Source of the DNA: Chromera velia
Lineage: Eukaryota > Sar > Chromeraceae
NCBI GenBank assembly: GCA_018398765.1
Contig: JAHBMJ010000758.1
Span: 5,766 to 41,277, forward strand
Length of the DNA stretch: 35,512 nucleotides
Reading direction: 5' to 3'
Shown here: positions 11,160-22,600 of the stretch, piece by piece
Numbering within the stretch: the stretch's first letter is position 1
How the letters are laid out: each line of letters begins with the position of its first letter
Program-made: the position numbers and the translations under genes
The notes under the pieces: model-generated
Databases searched by the model: none
What the model was told of the DNA's origin: nothing
What the model saw: only the letters and a program-made list of their open reading frames with translations

Positions 11160-11810
11160 TTACAATTCGGATCTGGCGGGACCCCCCTTGCCTCCGAACA
11201 TTCCTGCGAACATGTCCTGATACCGTGCCATAAGGGGCACGAGCTCCTCGACCTCATGGTCCTTCAAGTCAAGGTTCATGGCCTTGGCAGCGTGCTTGAG
11301 CATGTCATGATGAGACGCGCCGTCAGAGTGCTTCTTCATCATTCCCTGAATGTTCTCAAGGTACTTGTCAAGATGGGGGGCCATCTTGTCAACCTGGTCT
11401 CCGGAGAGGTTGTCAAGTCCCAACAGAGACGAGACAGACTCAAGCATCTTGTGGTGGTCAAAGTCAACCTTCGGTGCCTTTCCATCCTTGGCTTGCTCAT
11501 TGAGCTTTGTGGGAAAGTGAAAGTTCTTGAACTGGTTCGACCACTGCTGCATCATTGGTACCATCTCTTCAAGCTCCTTATCGGAAATCTTCATGCCCAT
11601 TCTCTCTGCCATGGACTTCAAAGTGTTGGTGTCGAACATCGAGTCATGATCGACATGAGGGATGGCCTCTCCCTCTCCCTGGCCGTCTCCGAACAATTCT
11701 GCAAAGATGTCATCGTGGTCGTCAGCAGGGGCGTGCACCTGCTCGTTCAGAGACGCCGCATTCGACAAGGAAATCCCAGCAAGGCAGACGGCGAAAACAG
11801 TGTACTTCAT
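11160..11810 (-). CDS. Small secreted protein with three helical repeats, unknown function
   Basis: This is a single-exon frame of 216 residues. The start MKYTVFAVCLAGISLSNA is a typical signal peptide with probable cleavage after Ala18 or Ala19. A short acidic segment, DDHDDIFAELFGD, follows. Three related helical units then appear, at about residues 59-98, 119-160 and 167-206. Each has a start such as HHDML or DTNTLK, then a hydrophobic core, then a segment like KDHEVEELVPLMARYQDMF. The shared pattern is L-x2-A-x2-M-x-L, then acidic/Val, then P-x-M/L. Met and His are frequent and there are no cysteines in the mature part. The tail ends RSEL, which resembles but does not meet the usual KDEL-type ER retention pattern. 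I do not recognise a family. The gene lies head to head with TRM10, 509 bases apart. Confidence 0.78.
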   Translation of the reverse strand: MKYTVFAVCLAGISLSNAASLNEQVHAPADDHDDIFAELFGDGQGEGEAIPHVDHDSMFDTNTLKSMAERMGMKISDKELEEMVPMMQQWSNQFKNFHFPTKLNEQAKDGKAPKVDFDHHKMLESVSSLLGLDNLSGDQVDKMAPHLDKYLENIQGMMKKHSDGASHHDMLKHAAKAMNLDLKDHEVEELVPLMARYQDMFAGMFGGKGGPARSEL

Positions 11811-12319
11811 CTTGACTGGCTGGACTGAGAGGCTTCGAGGAGGGAACAGAAAACTCAGGAGTTAAGTGGGGTGTCTGTATAGATTTGCAAAGAACAGGGT
11901 GGAGCAGGATGTTGATTTAAGTGTCGAGAAACAGAACAAGGAGACAGGTCAGAATGTTCACTTCTTTTGCAGGGCCCCGTGGGTGATTTCGCACCTTTTG
12001 TGGTCCCGGCCCCGGAAAGTTTTCGCGAGCAAATTTGACCCCGGAAAGCGAAAAAGAGCAGCAACTACATCCGTCACGCAGACGGCTGGATTCGCCAGAC
12101 TGAAACTTCACTGAAACAACACTTGTCGATCAGCAGCTCCTTTTGGATTAAACTGCCCCTGGTGGAACAGAGAGAGAGTCTAGCTGCAAGGTGCACAGCG
12201 CGTATGCTTTTTCGGTTGTGTTGTTGGGGTCTGGGAGTGTGCACTGATGAACCCAAGCGGCCTATGATGCGTCACTGTTGAAGACGTGACAGGATTTCTT
12301 TTCGAAGGAGGGAGGACGC
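11811..12319. promoter_or_regulatory. Divergent promoter region, secreted repeat protein / TRM10
   Basis: These 509 bases lie between two opposed start codons and should carry both promoters. No clear TATA box or repeated motif was picked out. If TRM10 has an upstream exon (see that entry), it would lie here. Confidence 0.45.
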
Positions 12320-14329
12320 ATGCCTCTTTGCTTCCTCACTTCACGAGTGTCCCTTCTCTATTTTTTTGCACTCTTCTCATTCCACCTGCAGAGTGAGTGT
12401 CTCATTCTCCAGCAGCCAGGTTTTGTGCCTTTGCCGCTAAAGAGCTCGAGTCTCCGTCTTCATTCAACGAAGAGACGGCAGCTGGGATTCTCCTCAAGGT
12501 GTCTGTGTGGGGTCTCCACAGTTTCCCTCTTGATGGACGGGGAGGATGAAGGGAACGCTGGGAGGGGAGAGGCAGAAGGTGGGCTTGACATGATGGAAGG
12601 ATTGTCGTCTGAAGAGGGGATGGGAGAGAGTGAGGAGGAAGACTCATCCAGTGAGGAAGACAGCGAAGGACGAGACGGTGAGGGGGGGGGGACTGTGGGG
12701 CAGCATGGAGACGGAGAGGGACTCTCCTCCTCTTCCTCTGCTGTTGCCGCTGCTGAGGCAGCTGCTGAGGGAGCCGACCGAAAACGGAAGACCAAATCCC
12801 AAAAGAAAGCCGAAAAGAGGGCGTTATACAAAGAGAGAAGGAAAGCCAATAGAGCAACGGACAGAAAGAAAAAGAGGGAGGCACAGTATGAGGAGAGAAG
12901 ACGTTTCCTTGCCTCCATGACAGAAGCAGAGAGGCGTGCGTATATTACAGAGCAGCGTGCATTGAAGGCAGCTGCAGAAGCAGAAGAAACTGCCTTCCTC
13001 AAAGAGGCCCAGCAGAATGGTACCAAGATAGTAGTCAATTGTTCTTTTCGTCATTTGATGCAAGATAAAGAGTTTTCTTCCCTTTTGAAGCAGCTGTGTA
13101 TGGGGAGAAAGTTCATGAAGGATCAGAGAGTCCCCCTCCAATTTCATTTCTCCTCATGGAAACCCAATGACCCCGAAACCGAAGCAGTGGCCCGTCGTTT
13201 CGGCCTCCACAAATGGGACGCCACGTTCCATCCCGACCCATACTGGGACGTGTTTCCCCTGGAGGACCTAGTCGTCCTCTCCCCAGACGCAGAGGCAGAA
13301 CTGGAGGAGGTGGATAGTACGAAGACGTACGTGATTGGGGGACTGGTGGATAGGACCGTCGCGAAAGGCCAGACAGCGTCGCAGGCAGAGAGGGTGGAGG
13401 GGTTGCAGATCCGAAAGCTGCCGATCAAATCTTATGTGGACTCCCACATGCACCCTGTGTTGAATGTGAACACGGTGCTAGAGATCCTAGTCATGATGCT
13501 GAAGACGGGTGACTGGGGCACTGCGCTTCTTCAAGCAGTGCCTGCCCGAAAGCAGACGTTGGAGGGGAGGAAGTCGAGACGTCTGCAGAGGAAGGCAGAG
13601 GCAAGGACGGCTTTTGAAGGGGGGGGGGAGGGAGGAGGAGCAGCGAGTGCAAGTGCATCCTCGTCTTCCTCCTCCTCCTCCTCCTCCTCCTCCTGTGCTG
13701 CCGTGTCTGGGCGGCCTGCAGCCAGGGGGGGCATAGAGCTGCAGAGAGAAGGAGGAGAACAGAAAGAGGGTACAGAGAGCAAAAAGAAAAAGAAAAGTAC
13801 CGAGGAAGGCCCTGAGTTGGGAGCTGTGGTTGAGAGCGACTCAGAGATCCTCTCTGGGATTTTTCCCCTTTTGGATTCAGAGCAAGTCGAGAGGGTGGCA
13901 AGTGAGGGTGCCGTCTCCGCTGCATCTGCAAGGGGGGGGGGTGGTTCTGTTCTTCTCGGCGCTGCAGGTGGGTCTGGCCCCTGTGCAGCAACCGAAAGAG
14001 GAGCACCACGGAAGAGGCAGTCCGTCCAGCAGGCGGGGGGGGCAGTGTCAAGTGGTCCCCTGGTAACTGAGGTTGGCATTCAGCTGGGTGGGTGGGGGCT
14101 TACGATTGGTGGTGTGTCTGTCTCTGTGGACACGCCGTCGGATGGGCTTGTGGGAGAGGGGAGTCGTAGTAGTGCAAGTAGGAAAAGAGCAAAGAGCGGG
14201 GGAGCCTGTGAAGGCTCTTCGCCATCTCCGCCGGGATCTGGATTCGTAGAGCCGTGCCCTGGTTTGGGCATGGAACCAGATCAGAAAACAGAAGAAAAAA
14301 TAGTGGAAGAAGAACGTGCTGCAATTTAG
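12320..14329 (+). CDS. TRM10: Trm10-family tRNA (purine-9 N1)-methyltransferase with N-terminal leader
   Basis: The frame encodes 669 residues; human TRMT10A has about 340. The SPOUT-type Trm10 domain spans about residues 235-411. It includes IVVNCSFRHLMQDKEF, then TYVIGGLVDRTVAKG with the expected Asp (residue 344), LPIKSYVD, VLNVNTVLEILVMML, and GDWGTALLQAVPARK. Before it lie an acidic Ser/Glu region and a Lys/Arg coiled-coil-like segment (about 153-225), as in other Trm10 proteins. The C-terminal 250 residues are low-complexity and include a long Ser run. The enzyme methylates N1 of G9 (or A9) in tRNA using S-adenosylmethionine. Residues 1-24 look like a signal peptide, and 25-70 (basic, Ser-rich, no acid after Glu26) look like a transit peptide. 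However, the DNA for the hydrophobic part ends in a pyrimidine tract plus CAG at 12390, so it could be an intron end. An in-frame TGA lies 13 codons upstream of the ATG. Confidence 0.94.
   Translation: MPLCFLTSRVSLLYFFALFSFHLQSECLILQQPGFVPLPLKSSSLRLHSTKRRQLGFSSRCLCGVSTVSLLMDGEDEGNAGRGEAEGGLDMMEGLSSEEGMGESEEEDSSSEEDSEGRDGEGGGTVGQHGDGEGLSSSSSAVAAAEAAAEGADRKRKTKSQKKAEKRALYKERRKANRATDRKKKREAQYEERRRFLASMTEAERRAYITEQRALKAAAEAEETAFLKEAQQNGTKIVVNCSFRHLMQDKEFSSLLKQLCMGRKFMKDQRVPLQFHFSSWKPNDPETEAVARRFGLHKWDATFHPDPYWDVFPLEDLVVLSPDAEAELEEVDSTKTYVIGGLVDRTVAKGQTASQAERVEGLQIRKLPIKSYVDSHMHPVLNVNTVLEILVMMLKTGDWGTALLQAVPARKQTLEGRKSRRLQRKAEARTAFEGGGEGGGAASASASSSSSSSSSSSSCAAVSGRPAARGGIELQREGGEQKEGTESKKKKKSTEEGPELGAVVESDSEILSGIFPLLDSEQVERVASEGAVSAASARGGGGSVLLGAAGGSGPCAATERGAPRKRQSVQQAGGAVSSGPLVTEVGIQLGGWGLTIGGVSVSVDTPSDGLVGEGSRSSASRKRAKSGGACEGSSPSPPGSGFVEPCPGLGMEPDQKTEEKIVEEERAAI
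13660..13695 (+). repeat. (TCC)n triplet repeat coding for poly-Ser in TRM10
   Basis: A run of TCC/TCT codons after the methyltransferase domain encodes about a dozen serines. The near-pure TCC codon use shows triplet expansion rather than old protein sequence. Confidence 0.85.
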
Positions 14330-15060
14330 TTGAAATTAGTTCAGGACTTCTGTTCAACATCAGATTCTTTATATTAATATAATGTGCAAACTTCGTGAAA
14401 AAGTGACCACATGCTAATTAATATCATATTTTTTACAGATTAATTGGCCTGCAAATATAATATTGATTGATTGATGAATTCTGCTCTAGCTAATAGCTAT
14501 GAAATAATGATTCATATACTAGCGGCGCATAATATAGCACACCCTGCAGATATTTACGAATTTATAAAATTTTAGGGTAGGATTTTAAAGGGCTATACTT
14601 ACAGGGTTTTATAGAATTTTAGCTGCAGGATTTTACTTATAGAATCTTACCAAATTCTATGGGATTCTAATTAGGATTTAATTTATAAGATATTGAATGA
14701 TATTCACTTGTCACTTTAATATTTCCTAGAATATTTCTTATTTGGTGGTAATTTACACTGGTAAACCGTAAACAATCAATCAATCCATGTATGAAAAAAT
14801 ATATATACAGAACTCCTTTTTTCAAATCAGACTGTTATAATGCATAGAAAGTCTTTATGATCACAAATATGCAGTGACCCGGTGTTAAACTTGAACGCTT
14901 AAGTATTGGTTGATGACAGTAACGTACTTGGTAACGTATCTAGTGCCGTATGACTCCGGATGATGATGATTACTCTAGTGATTACTACACTATAGTAAGA
15001 TAATGTAGCTTGAAGACATCACATCGTCATAGTGAATCAGATTCGATCTTTATGAAAAGT
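14330..15060. other. AT-rich island 2, downstream of TRM10
   Basis: AT-rich sequence starts at the TRM10 stop codon and ends near 15060. It contains GATTGATTGATG, AATCAATC and a loose array of GATTTTA/AGGATTTTA strings (about 14565-14700). No gene is visible. Confidence 0.75.
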
Positions 15061-17679
15061 GGGCCTCTGCAGCCCCACCACGGGCCCTGTCTACCTCCCG
15101 TTTATACAATTAACAATGCATGCCAAGCATGCATGCGCAGAAAAGAGGGAACACATACTTACATGCATGAATGAATAAGTGCATGCATGATCGAAATGTC
15201 TCGATCTCACAGTCAGTGGGGACAGTCGAGTTCGGGAAGCAGACCAAACAACGAAAGTTTGAGGGAGAGATTTGAATGCAGAGAGAAAGAGAGAGAGACG
15301 TGCAAGGACGAGGTCAGATAGAGTGACCAGCTGTTGAGTCAGAGATCAGTTCTGCCTGCCTCCCTGCCTACACAAGGAGAAACTGACGGAAGAAAAGGAG
15401 AGGAGAAGGGCAAGAACTAATGAGGGAGGAAAGCAGCAGCGAAACACTCAACAGAAAATAAACAAATTCGTCGTAGATATTACTTTTAAAAGAAATCAAA
15501 CAAATCCGCCCGCCCTCTCCCAACCCATCCATCCTGGCATGAGTCGGCGCATGAATGAAACATTCACTGTATTCGTACAAGCAGTTGCAAAGCGAAATCA
15601 AAGAAGCCCCAAAAGACAAGAGAGAGAGGAAGGAGAAAGGAAGAGAGACGAGCAAGTCGATTGCCCGCCCGCCATGGAGGGAGGCCCCGTTCCTCTCCTC
15701 TGTCAGGACTTTCCCTCCCTCTCGATCACTTTCTTTTCTTGTCTGCCGAATTTAATGCCGTTTGTTTCTCCTCCTTCCTTAGGCCTCTCTCCCTCTTTCT
15801 CTGTGTGAGTGGTGAAGGTGACTCACATTCCTTACACACACCCCTTCTTCCTTTATTCCTCGTTCCGTTTTCTCTGTTTTCCCGTCTCTCTCTCTATCCC
15901 TATCCTGCGAGATTGATACCTCACCCCCCATTCAAACATCCCTTTCTTTAGTTAAGAAGAAGAACATCCACCTATTCGTACACCGACAGGAAAGGAGAGG
16001 AAACACAAGGCAGGCAAGAGAGTAGGAGACGGAGGAAAAGAAGAACTCTCGAGCAAGAAGGCAAAGGAACAGCATGGCAAATGGAATAAGAGGGAGACTC
16101 ACTTTTTTCTAATGTCCCCGGTCCTTGTCCGCCAGTCACTTATTCATTCGTCCAATCACTCACTCACACACACTCATTCCTCCACTCATTTGCATTAATA
16201 TATCGACCCATAATTGGTTTGGCATCTCGAACGCGACCTGTCAGACGTTCATCCACCATCTAGTTGGGCCATCCCGCATTTACTTTTTCATCTTCCTCCT
16301 TTATCTGTCTGTGCGTTCGCCCTTTCTGTATACCTCTTTTTGACCTCACGCTCATTTCACTCTTGCTTTTCTCCCTTCCCCTTGTTTCCTTCTCCTTTTC
16401 TTCCTCCAGCTTTGTCTTTCATCCGATCCGAAAGAAAGACAAGGGGAGAGAGCAAATGCAGAGAGACATGACGACCTTCCGTTCTCGACAAGGTTGTGAA
16501 CACAGGCCCTGCTTGATAAAAGAAAAACAAATCCTCACTCACTCACTCTTTCTGCGTCATTGCAGAAATGGTCGTCCTCTGTCAACCCCGCCTCAACCAC
16601 CACCAGACACATAAGGAGAAAAAAGGAAAGGAAAGGAAAGGAAAGAAATGATTGAATTCCCACTGCACGGAATGGCTCCTCCAGTCTCTCTCTCTCTCTC
16701 GTTCCCTCCAGGAACCTTTCAAGGACGACCCTCCCTCCCTCCACAGGGGGATGCAAGGAGAAAGGGAGGGAGGGAAGTAGTTGTTTCAAAAAGTGAAGTT
16801 TTGATTTGCTTTGATCAATGTACTTTCACTTGCTTCAGTTGATTGATGCATGCAGGTCTTGTCAATGCAGAGAGAGCTCCGACTGCTCCTTCCTTCTTGT
16901 GAGGCAACTCAACCCACCCCCTCTTCCCTTCTGCGGTCACGAACAAGAGCGCCGCCCCTCACGAACCCTGCAAAGAAAGTGCTGTGTGTGAAGAATGGAC
17001 CTCGATTCGTCCACCCATCCATCCATCCTGCCATCCATTCATGCATACACAATTCACACGGATTCATCCGACACGGCTTCCTTTTTTCTCCTTCCTTCGC
17101 TTGCACAAGCACTGGTTCCCCCTCCTGTCCTCTCTCTCTCCCCCCCTCTCTCTCTCAATATGAGGAATAGAGTTGTGTTCTTTCCTCTCGCTATACATTC
17201 ACGTGTACTTTTGCACCTTCCGTCTTTTGTATGTTTTCATACTCACATCAATCTTTCTACTATTCCCTTCCAGGTCTTTTTCCTACGTTTCCCTTTCGGC
17301 ACTAGGTTCAGACAGACAAATCCATACTGCAGGCCAGCACCATTTCTTACAGCGCTCACACCCACCCCCCCTTCCCGCACACACAGTTGAAAAAAGAGAT
17401 TCACCGTACAACAGCAAGACCACGCACCTACAAATACAAAAGAGGACATGGACAGACGGAGAAAAAGAAAAAAAGACGGAGAAAAAGAAAAAAACTGCAT
17501 TCTTCATTCGCTCATGCATCAAATAAGAAGTCATACCAGGCCCTCCCTCCCTCCTTCACATGCGATGAACTTAGTAAGCTTTCATTCGAATCGCCCTCTG
17601 TCTGTCTTCCTCCTGCCCCCATTTTGCTTCCGCTTTCGGTTCCACCAAAAGACTCTCATTCAATTCCCTTGCAAGGCTA

Positions 17680-17721
<42 letters not shown>

Positions 17722-18207
17722 GCCGAGAGGGGGCAGAACAAAGGGGGATAAAAAAGCTTCCACGAAAATGGGGGAGGTGAAGGAAAAAAGAGTAAGTGGC
17801 AGAGAGGGTGGAAGGAGAGGAGATATGACAAAGGGGAGCAGAAAATCACACAAGCACAAGAACAAGCAAGCAGACAGGAAGAGAAGACACTCTTGCTTGT
17901 CACATATGATCCACCCATCCACCTATCAAGCAAGTCCTTCGATCTCTTTAATTCAAAAACTGGGGCGGACTTCCTTCTGAACGACTCCCACGCCGAAGAG
18001 GTGCAAGCTTGAGAAGAAAAAGAAAAAAAACACTTTCCCTTTCACCGTCCTGGTCCCTTTCTTTCTCCTCTCTTCTGCTTGCCTCTCCCTCCCCGAAACA
18101 TCCCAGCAAGGTAAGAAAAGAGATGCACCACGCCAGCCAGCCAATCTCGCAAACGTTAATGCGAAAAGCGGCGTCAAAGCAAGGATGCGGATCTATATCC
18201 ACCTCTC
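15061..18207. other. Gene-poor spacer between convergent TRM10 and PHAF1
   Basis: No gene is recognised on either strand. The sequence is strongly pyrimidine-rich on the plus strand in many blocks, with ATTCATTC/CATCCATC strings. It has TGCATGCA-type palindromes near 15118-15190 and 16845, and a CAGA array at 17681. Part is probably the 3' UTR of the minus-strand PHAF1 gene, whose stop is at 18208. The open frames here are low-complexity Ser/Leu/Phe or Arg/Lys translations of the simple sequence. Confidence 0.55.
17681..17721 (+). repeat. (CAGA)n microsatellite
   Basis: About ten uninterrupted CAGA units lie in the spacer downstream of PHAF1. Read on the minus strand they are TCTG, the same unit as in the UTP6 and LRR-gene introns. 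Confidence 0.95.
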
Positions 18208-19078
18208 TCACTGTTTTCGCTCCTGCTCCTGTTGTTGCTGGTGGACCATCCCGGAAGGTACTGAAGGGGAGGTGGACGGAGAGTAAACAGCTGAGCGCCC
18301 CCTGTGACTGCCCCACTGCGGGTGCCGCTGTCTCTTCCCCCCCGATGCCCCTCCAGAGGCTCCTTGAGGAGCAGGAAAGGGAAACGAAGGGGAGGGGCTC
18401 GAGCATGGACCTGTTTGGCCCATCCCCCCCGAGCATGCATGGGCTGCAGTGGGTGTGACTGCGCGGGAGAACTGAAGCGGCAGCGAGACCCCTTCTGCTG
18501 CTGGTTGGGGTGAGTGTGAGTGAGAGTGAGTAGGCATCAATGGGGGAAGCACACAGGAACTAGGCGGCGATCTCTCAGGCATCATGACACTGGTGGAAGG
18601 TCCGCTTGCCTTCCCATTCAAAGGTCTGTTCTCCTTTCTTTCCCTTTCCCCCCTTTCGTCCAAGGGCAGAGGAGAAGGGCAAGAGGAACCTAGGGAGGTC
18701 GTAGAACCAGAGCCACCCTTCAAGTAGGCAGCAGACTGCTTAGCGCAACCCCCCCCCCGGGAGGCATCTCGTCGACCTCCAACGCCCCCGAGTTTCATGC
18801 ATGATTGAAGCAACTCGCTTGGAGCACCGGGGGGGTTCTTTGACTGCTGGTCTGCCTGGGTCTGCGTGTTGGTTTGCACTTGCTCAGAGAGGGCACTGTC
18901 TACTCCCCCCACTAAGAATGCGGGATGAGTCTGTGAACAGTGGAACACAGTGATGGAGGCCAGGAAGCCATTCGGGAGGACTTCAAACACCACACCAGGC
19001 AGTGCAAACAGAAGCGTCGCCCCAAAGGGATTCAGATGATCACCGTGGTGCAGAACGAGAGGCTTCCCTACCTCATCT

Positions 19079-19119
<41 letters not shown>

Positions 19120-19246
19120 GACACACGCATACACACACACGCATACACACACGCATACACACACACCTACATGCACACACACACACATACATGCGCGCGC
19201 ACACACACACACATACATGCGCACACACACACAAACACACACACAT

Positions 19247-19345
<99 letters not shown>

Positions 19346-19472
19346 GACACACGCATACACACACACGCATACACACACGCATACACACACACCTACATGC
19401 ACACACACACACATACATGCGCGCGCACACACACACACATACATGCGCACACACACACAAACACACACACAT

Positions 19473-19511
<39 letters not shown>

Positions 19512-19561
19512 CACANCACGCACACACACACACACACACACACACAGAGAGAGAGAGACAG

Positions 19562-19594
<33 letters not shown>

Positions 19595-19598
19595 GACC

Positions 19599-19632
<34 letters not shown>

Positions 19633-22600
19633 CACATACACACACACACACACAAGCACTACAAGTAGGGGCATGGGCTGAGAGGAAGGGGCACTTCGAG
19701 TCCTTTTGCTGTTGAACCGTTGAAGACAGGCGTCCGCCCCGATGCATGCTTTTCATGACTCCACTCCACGGGTGGCCCATCAATCAATCAAAACGAAAGA
19801 AAAACGGAATTTGCGGAGGGGAACGATCCGCCCTGCAAATCACGAACCAGCATGGAAACAAAGAAGCATCTGAAGGAACATACACCTCTTTGGAAGTCTC
19901 AAATAATTGACTGACTGACCTTCTCCAATGATCTCCGCAATGTCACTCCACCGACTGTCGACCTTGATCTCAAACACCCCCCCAAGATCCGTTCCTTCCT
20001 CTTCTTCATCCTCGTCTTCCTCCTCTCTTTCTACCATCCCCTCTTTCTCCTCAAGAAAACCCCCAACCACTCTCTCCCTGCCGTCCCCGTCCCCAAAATC
20101 CCCCCGACAATCTGCATGATCGCCTTCTCCTTCTCCTTCCTGCATCTGCCTCCCAACAGATGCGCCGTCTCCCTCTCCCTCTTCCTCTTCTGCCCCCCCC
20201 GGGACACACACACCATTCAACTCCTTTCTGCCATTTGCACTCGAAGCATCGCCACCTCCCCTCTCCTCTCCGGTTATCATGTCTCCCACCTCTCCAGGTT
20301 TCGGAAGAAGAGAAGGAGGAAGCCTGGGCGAGGAACGAACGGACGGTGGAGGCGAAAGAGAAGAAACACCTTTCCTGTCTCTGTCTCCTCCCTCGCCTGT
20401 CTGTCTATCTCCCTCTCCGGTCCTCTCCTTCACCCTTTCCTGTCCCCACTGGTCTTCTGTCTGGAGCGACAGAGCTGCAGCAACTGCAGAGGCTGCTTGT
20501 GCCACTGCATCCTTCAGCCCCGCAGCCGGAGCAGTCCCTGCAGTCCCCCCGCCAAGAGAGGAGGAGAACGGGCGCATAGACTCATTCGCAGAAGGTGAAA
20601 GGGAGGAGGAGAGAGAGTCAGCAGATCCATGACACCTCTCTGGCGAGGAGAGACCAGAAGCGCCTAGGAGGGAGACGGCAACCGAGGAGACGGGGGCTGC
20701 GTTGGAGACGGAGGAAGAGGAGGAATAGGAATTTTCTTCTTCACAATTCTGTCCTTCAGAATCCTTCTCTGCCCGTTGCTCTGCTGCGTCTCTCTCTTCC
20801 CCAAAGACGCGGGACAGATCAACAGGGGTCACCTGCGCGTCCTCCCGTTTGCTCGTTTCACAGCTGCGGGGCTGGGCGGGAGAAGCGAGACCGTCTCCTT
20901 TTGCAGTGTCTTCAACAACCCCTCCAAACGTCTCAGTCTCCGATTCTCTCCTTTCTCCGTCCTCGCTCTTTTCCTGTGCCACCGCTTCCAAACAAACCTT
21001 ACCCTCTTCCTCTCTACCCCCCGACCCCGACCTATTCGTACAAGAAGAGAAGGAACGGACATCTCTCCTGCTTCTCCTGCTACTACTCCTGCTGCTCTGT
21101 CTCTGCTTACCACCCTTACTCTCACCTCTCACCTCCCCATCTTTAACAGACGGAGGAGAGGGGCGGGGGGGGGGGGATGATGATCCTTCTCCGCTCTCAC
21201 AAACACCAGGCAAAACATCGACAGAAGAAGGCAACGTACTGCCTGACGCAGACGCAGAGGCAGAGGCAAGATTGCTGGAAGGCTCGATAACCCCACCCTC
21301 AGGCGCCTCGGCTGCCCTCTCGTCGACCTCTCCGCTTCCTTTTCTTTTCGAGGTTTCTGCCGTCATTTCTTCATCCTTCTCTCCCTCATTTTTTTCCATT
21401 TTCGGACCACTGCTCTTCTCTTTCTCTTGCTTCGTTTCTGCAGTCTTCCCCCCACTTTCCGTGTCTGTCTTTGCCTTCTCGCCCTCCTCCCCTGCCTCTT
21501 CTTTGTTCGTATCCTTCGTCACTTCAACAGCAGACTGTTCCCGCTCTTTCTCAACACCCTCAGCAGACTCATGCATCAATTCTGTTTCTTCCTTGTCTCT
21601 TCCTTTTGATGTCTCACCCTTGTCCCCTGCCCCCCCCTCTTCAGCTGCGTCATCGATGTCGAGAAGAGACGGCAGTTGGGCAAGCACGTCAGCACCCCAA
21701 CCGTTGGAATCAGAAAAGGCAAACGGGGAGAGCAAACAAGCCACAGCGGCTCCAGCCTTACTGTCTCCCTCTCCTCTGGCTGCCTCATGAGACTGGCGGT
21801 CTGCCTTTTCTTCTCCCAGGCTTTCCCTTTCTCTGTCTCTTTCTTCCTGACGGGCGGCTGCTGTATCTACAGAAGGGGGTGTGGGTGTCTTTGGCTTCTC
21901 TGTCTTGGGCGCGTCGGAGGACTTTCCAGACTCTGCAGAAGTCTGTTGAGGGGCTGGCGCACTCTCTTTTGACCTAGTCTCTGATTCAGGCAGGGGGGAA
22001 GGGGAAGAGGAAGTGAAAGAAGCGGCAGAGGGGGGGACAGACTGATGCATCGAGCTTTCTATCTTGCCCAGAGAAGCTTTGCCTTCCTCAGTCCCCTCTG
22101 CAATGCTTTTGTCCTTCTCCTTCTCCTTCTGTTTCTCTTTTTGCTGCTGCTTCGCCCCTGACGCCGACTGCTGAAGGAGACGGAGAAGTCCTGATGACGC
22201 TGAAGAAGAAGAATGTGCTGCAGCTGCTTTCTGCTTCTCCTCTCTCTGTTGTCTCTTGCGCTCTCTCTGCCTTGCCTTCTTGTTGGGTTTCACCTGCCCC
22301 GCCTTGGCAGGAGCGCCTTTGGGGTATGCGAGGGAGAGGCTAGACGGAGAGGGCAAAGGGGAGGGGGAAGTGGAAGACCAAAACTCGTCATCTTCTTTCG
22401 GGCTCGTTTCTCCTTTCTCTTCTGACAGGGGTGAGGCAAAACAAGAACCGCTGACGGGTTCTCTCGGTTTCGTTGGCTCTCCTTCCTTTCCCTTTTTTTG
22501 TGCGACACCTTCACGGGCTTCTTTGGGGGAAGAATCATGAGTGTGCTCCTCTGCCACAGACAAGGAGACTGAAATTACGGGCACAGCACCAACAACAGGA

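Noticed and set aside
14560-14660. TTTTAGGG-like strings resembling telomere repeats
   Set aside because: The copies are degenerate, irregularly spaced and embedded in a generally AT-rich island; not a telomere or interstitial array.
15368-17933. Several frames of 60-120 codons rich in Phe/Leu/Ser
   Set aside because: They are translations of pyrimidine-rich simple sequence and show no splice-joined conserved block.
18940-19783. Long open frames of Thr-His or Cys-Val repeats on both strands
   Set aside because: They are translations of the CA/TG microsatellite inside a PHAF1 intron with good splice sites; the flanking conserved exons join across it.
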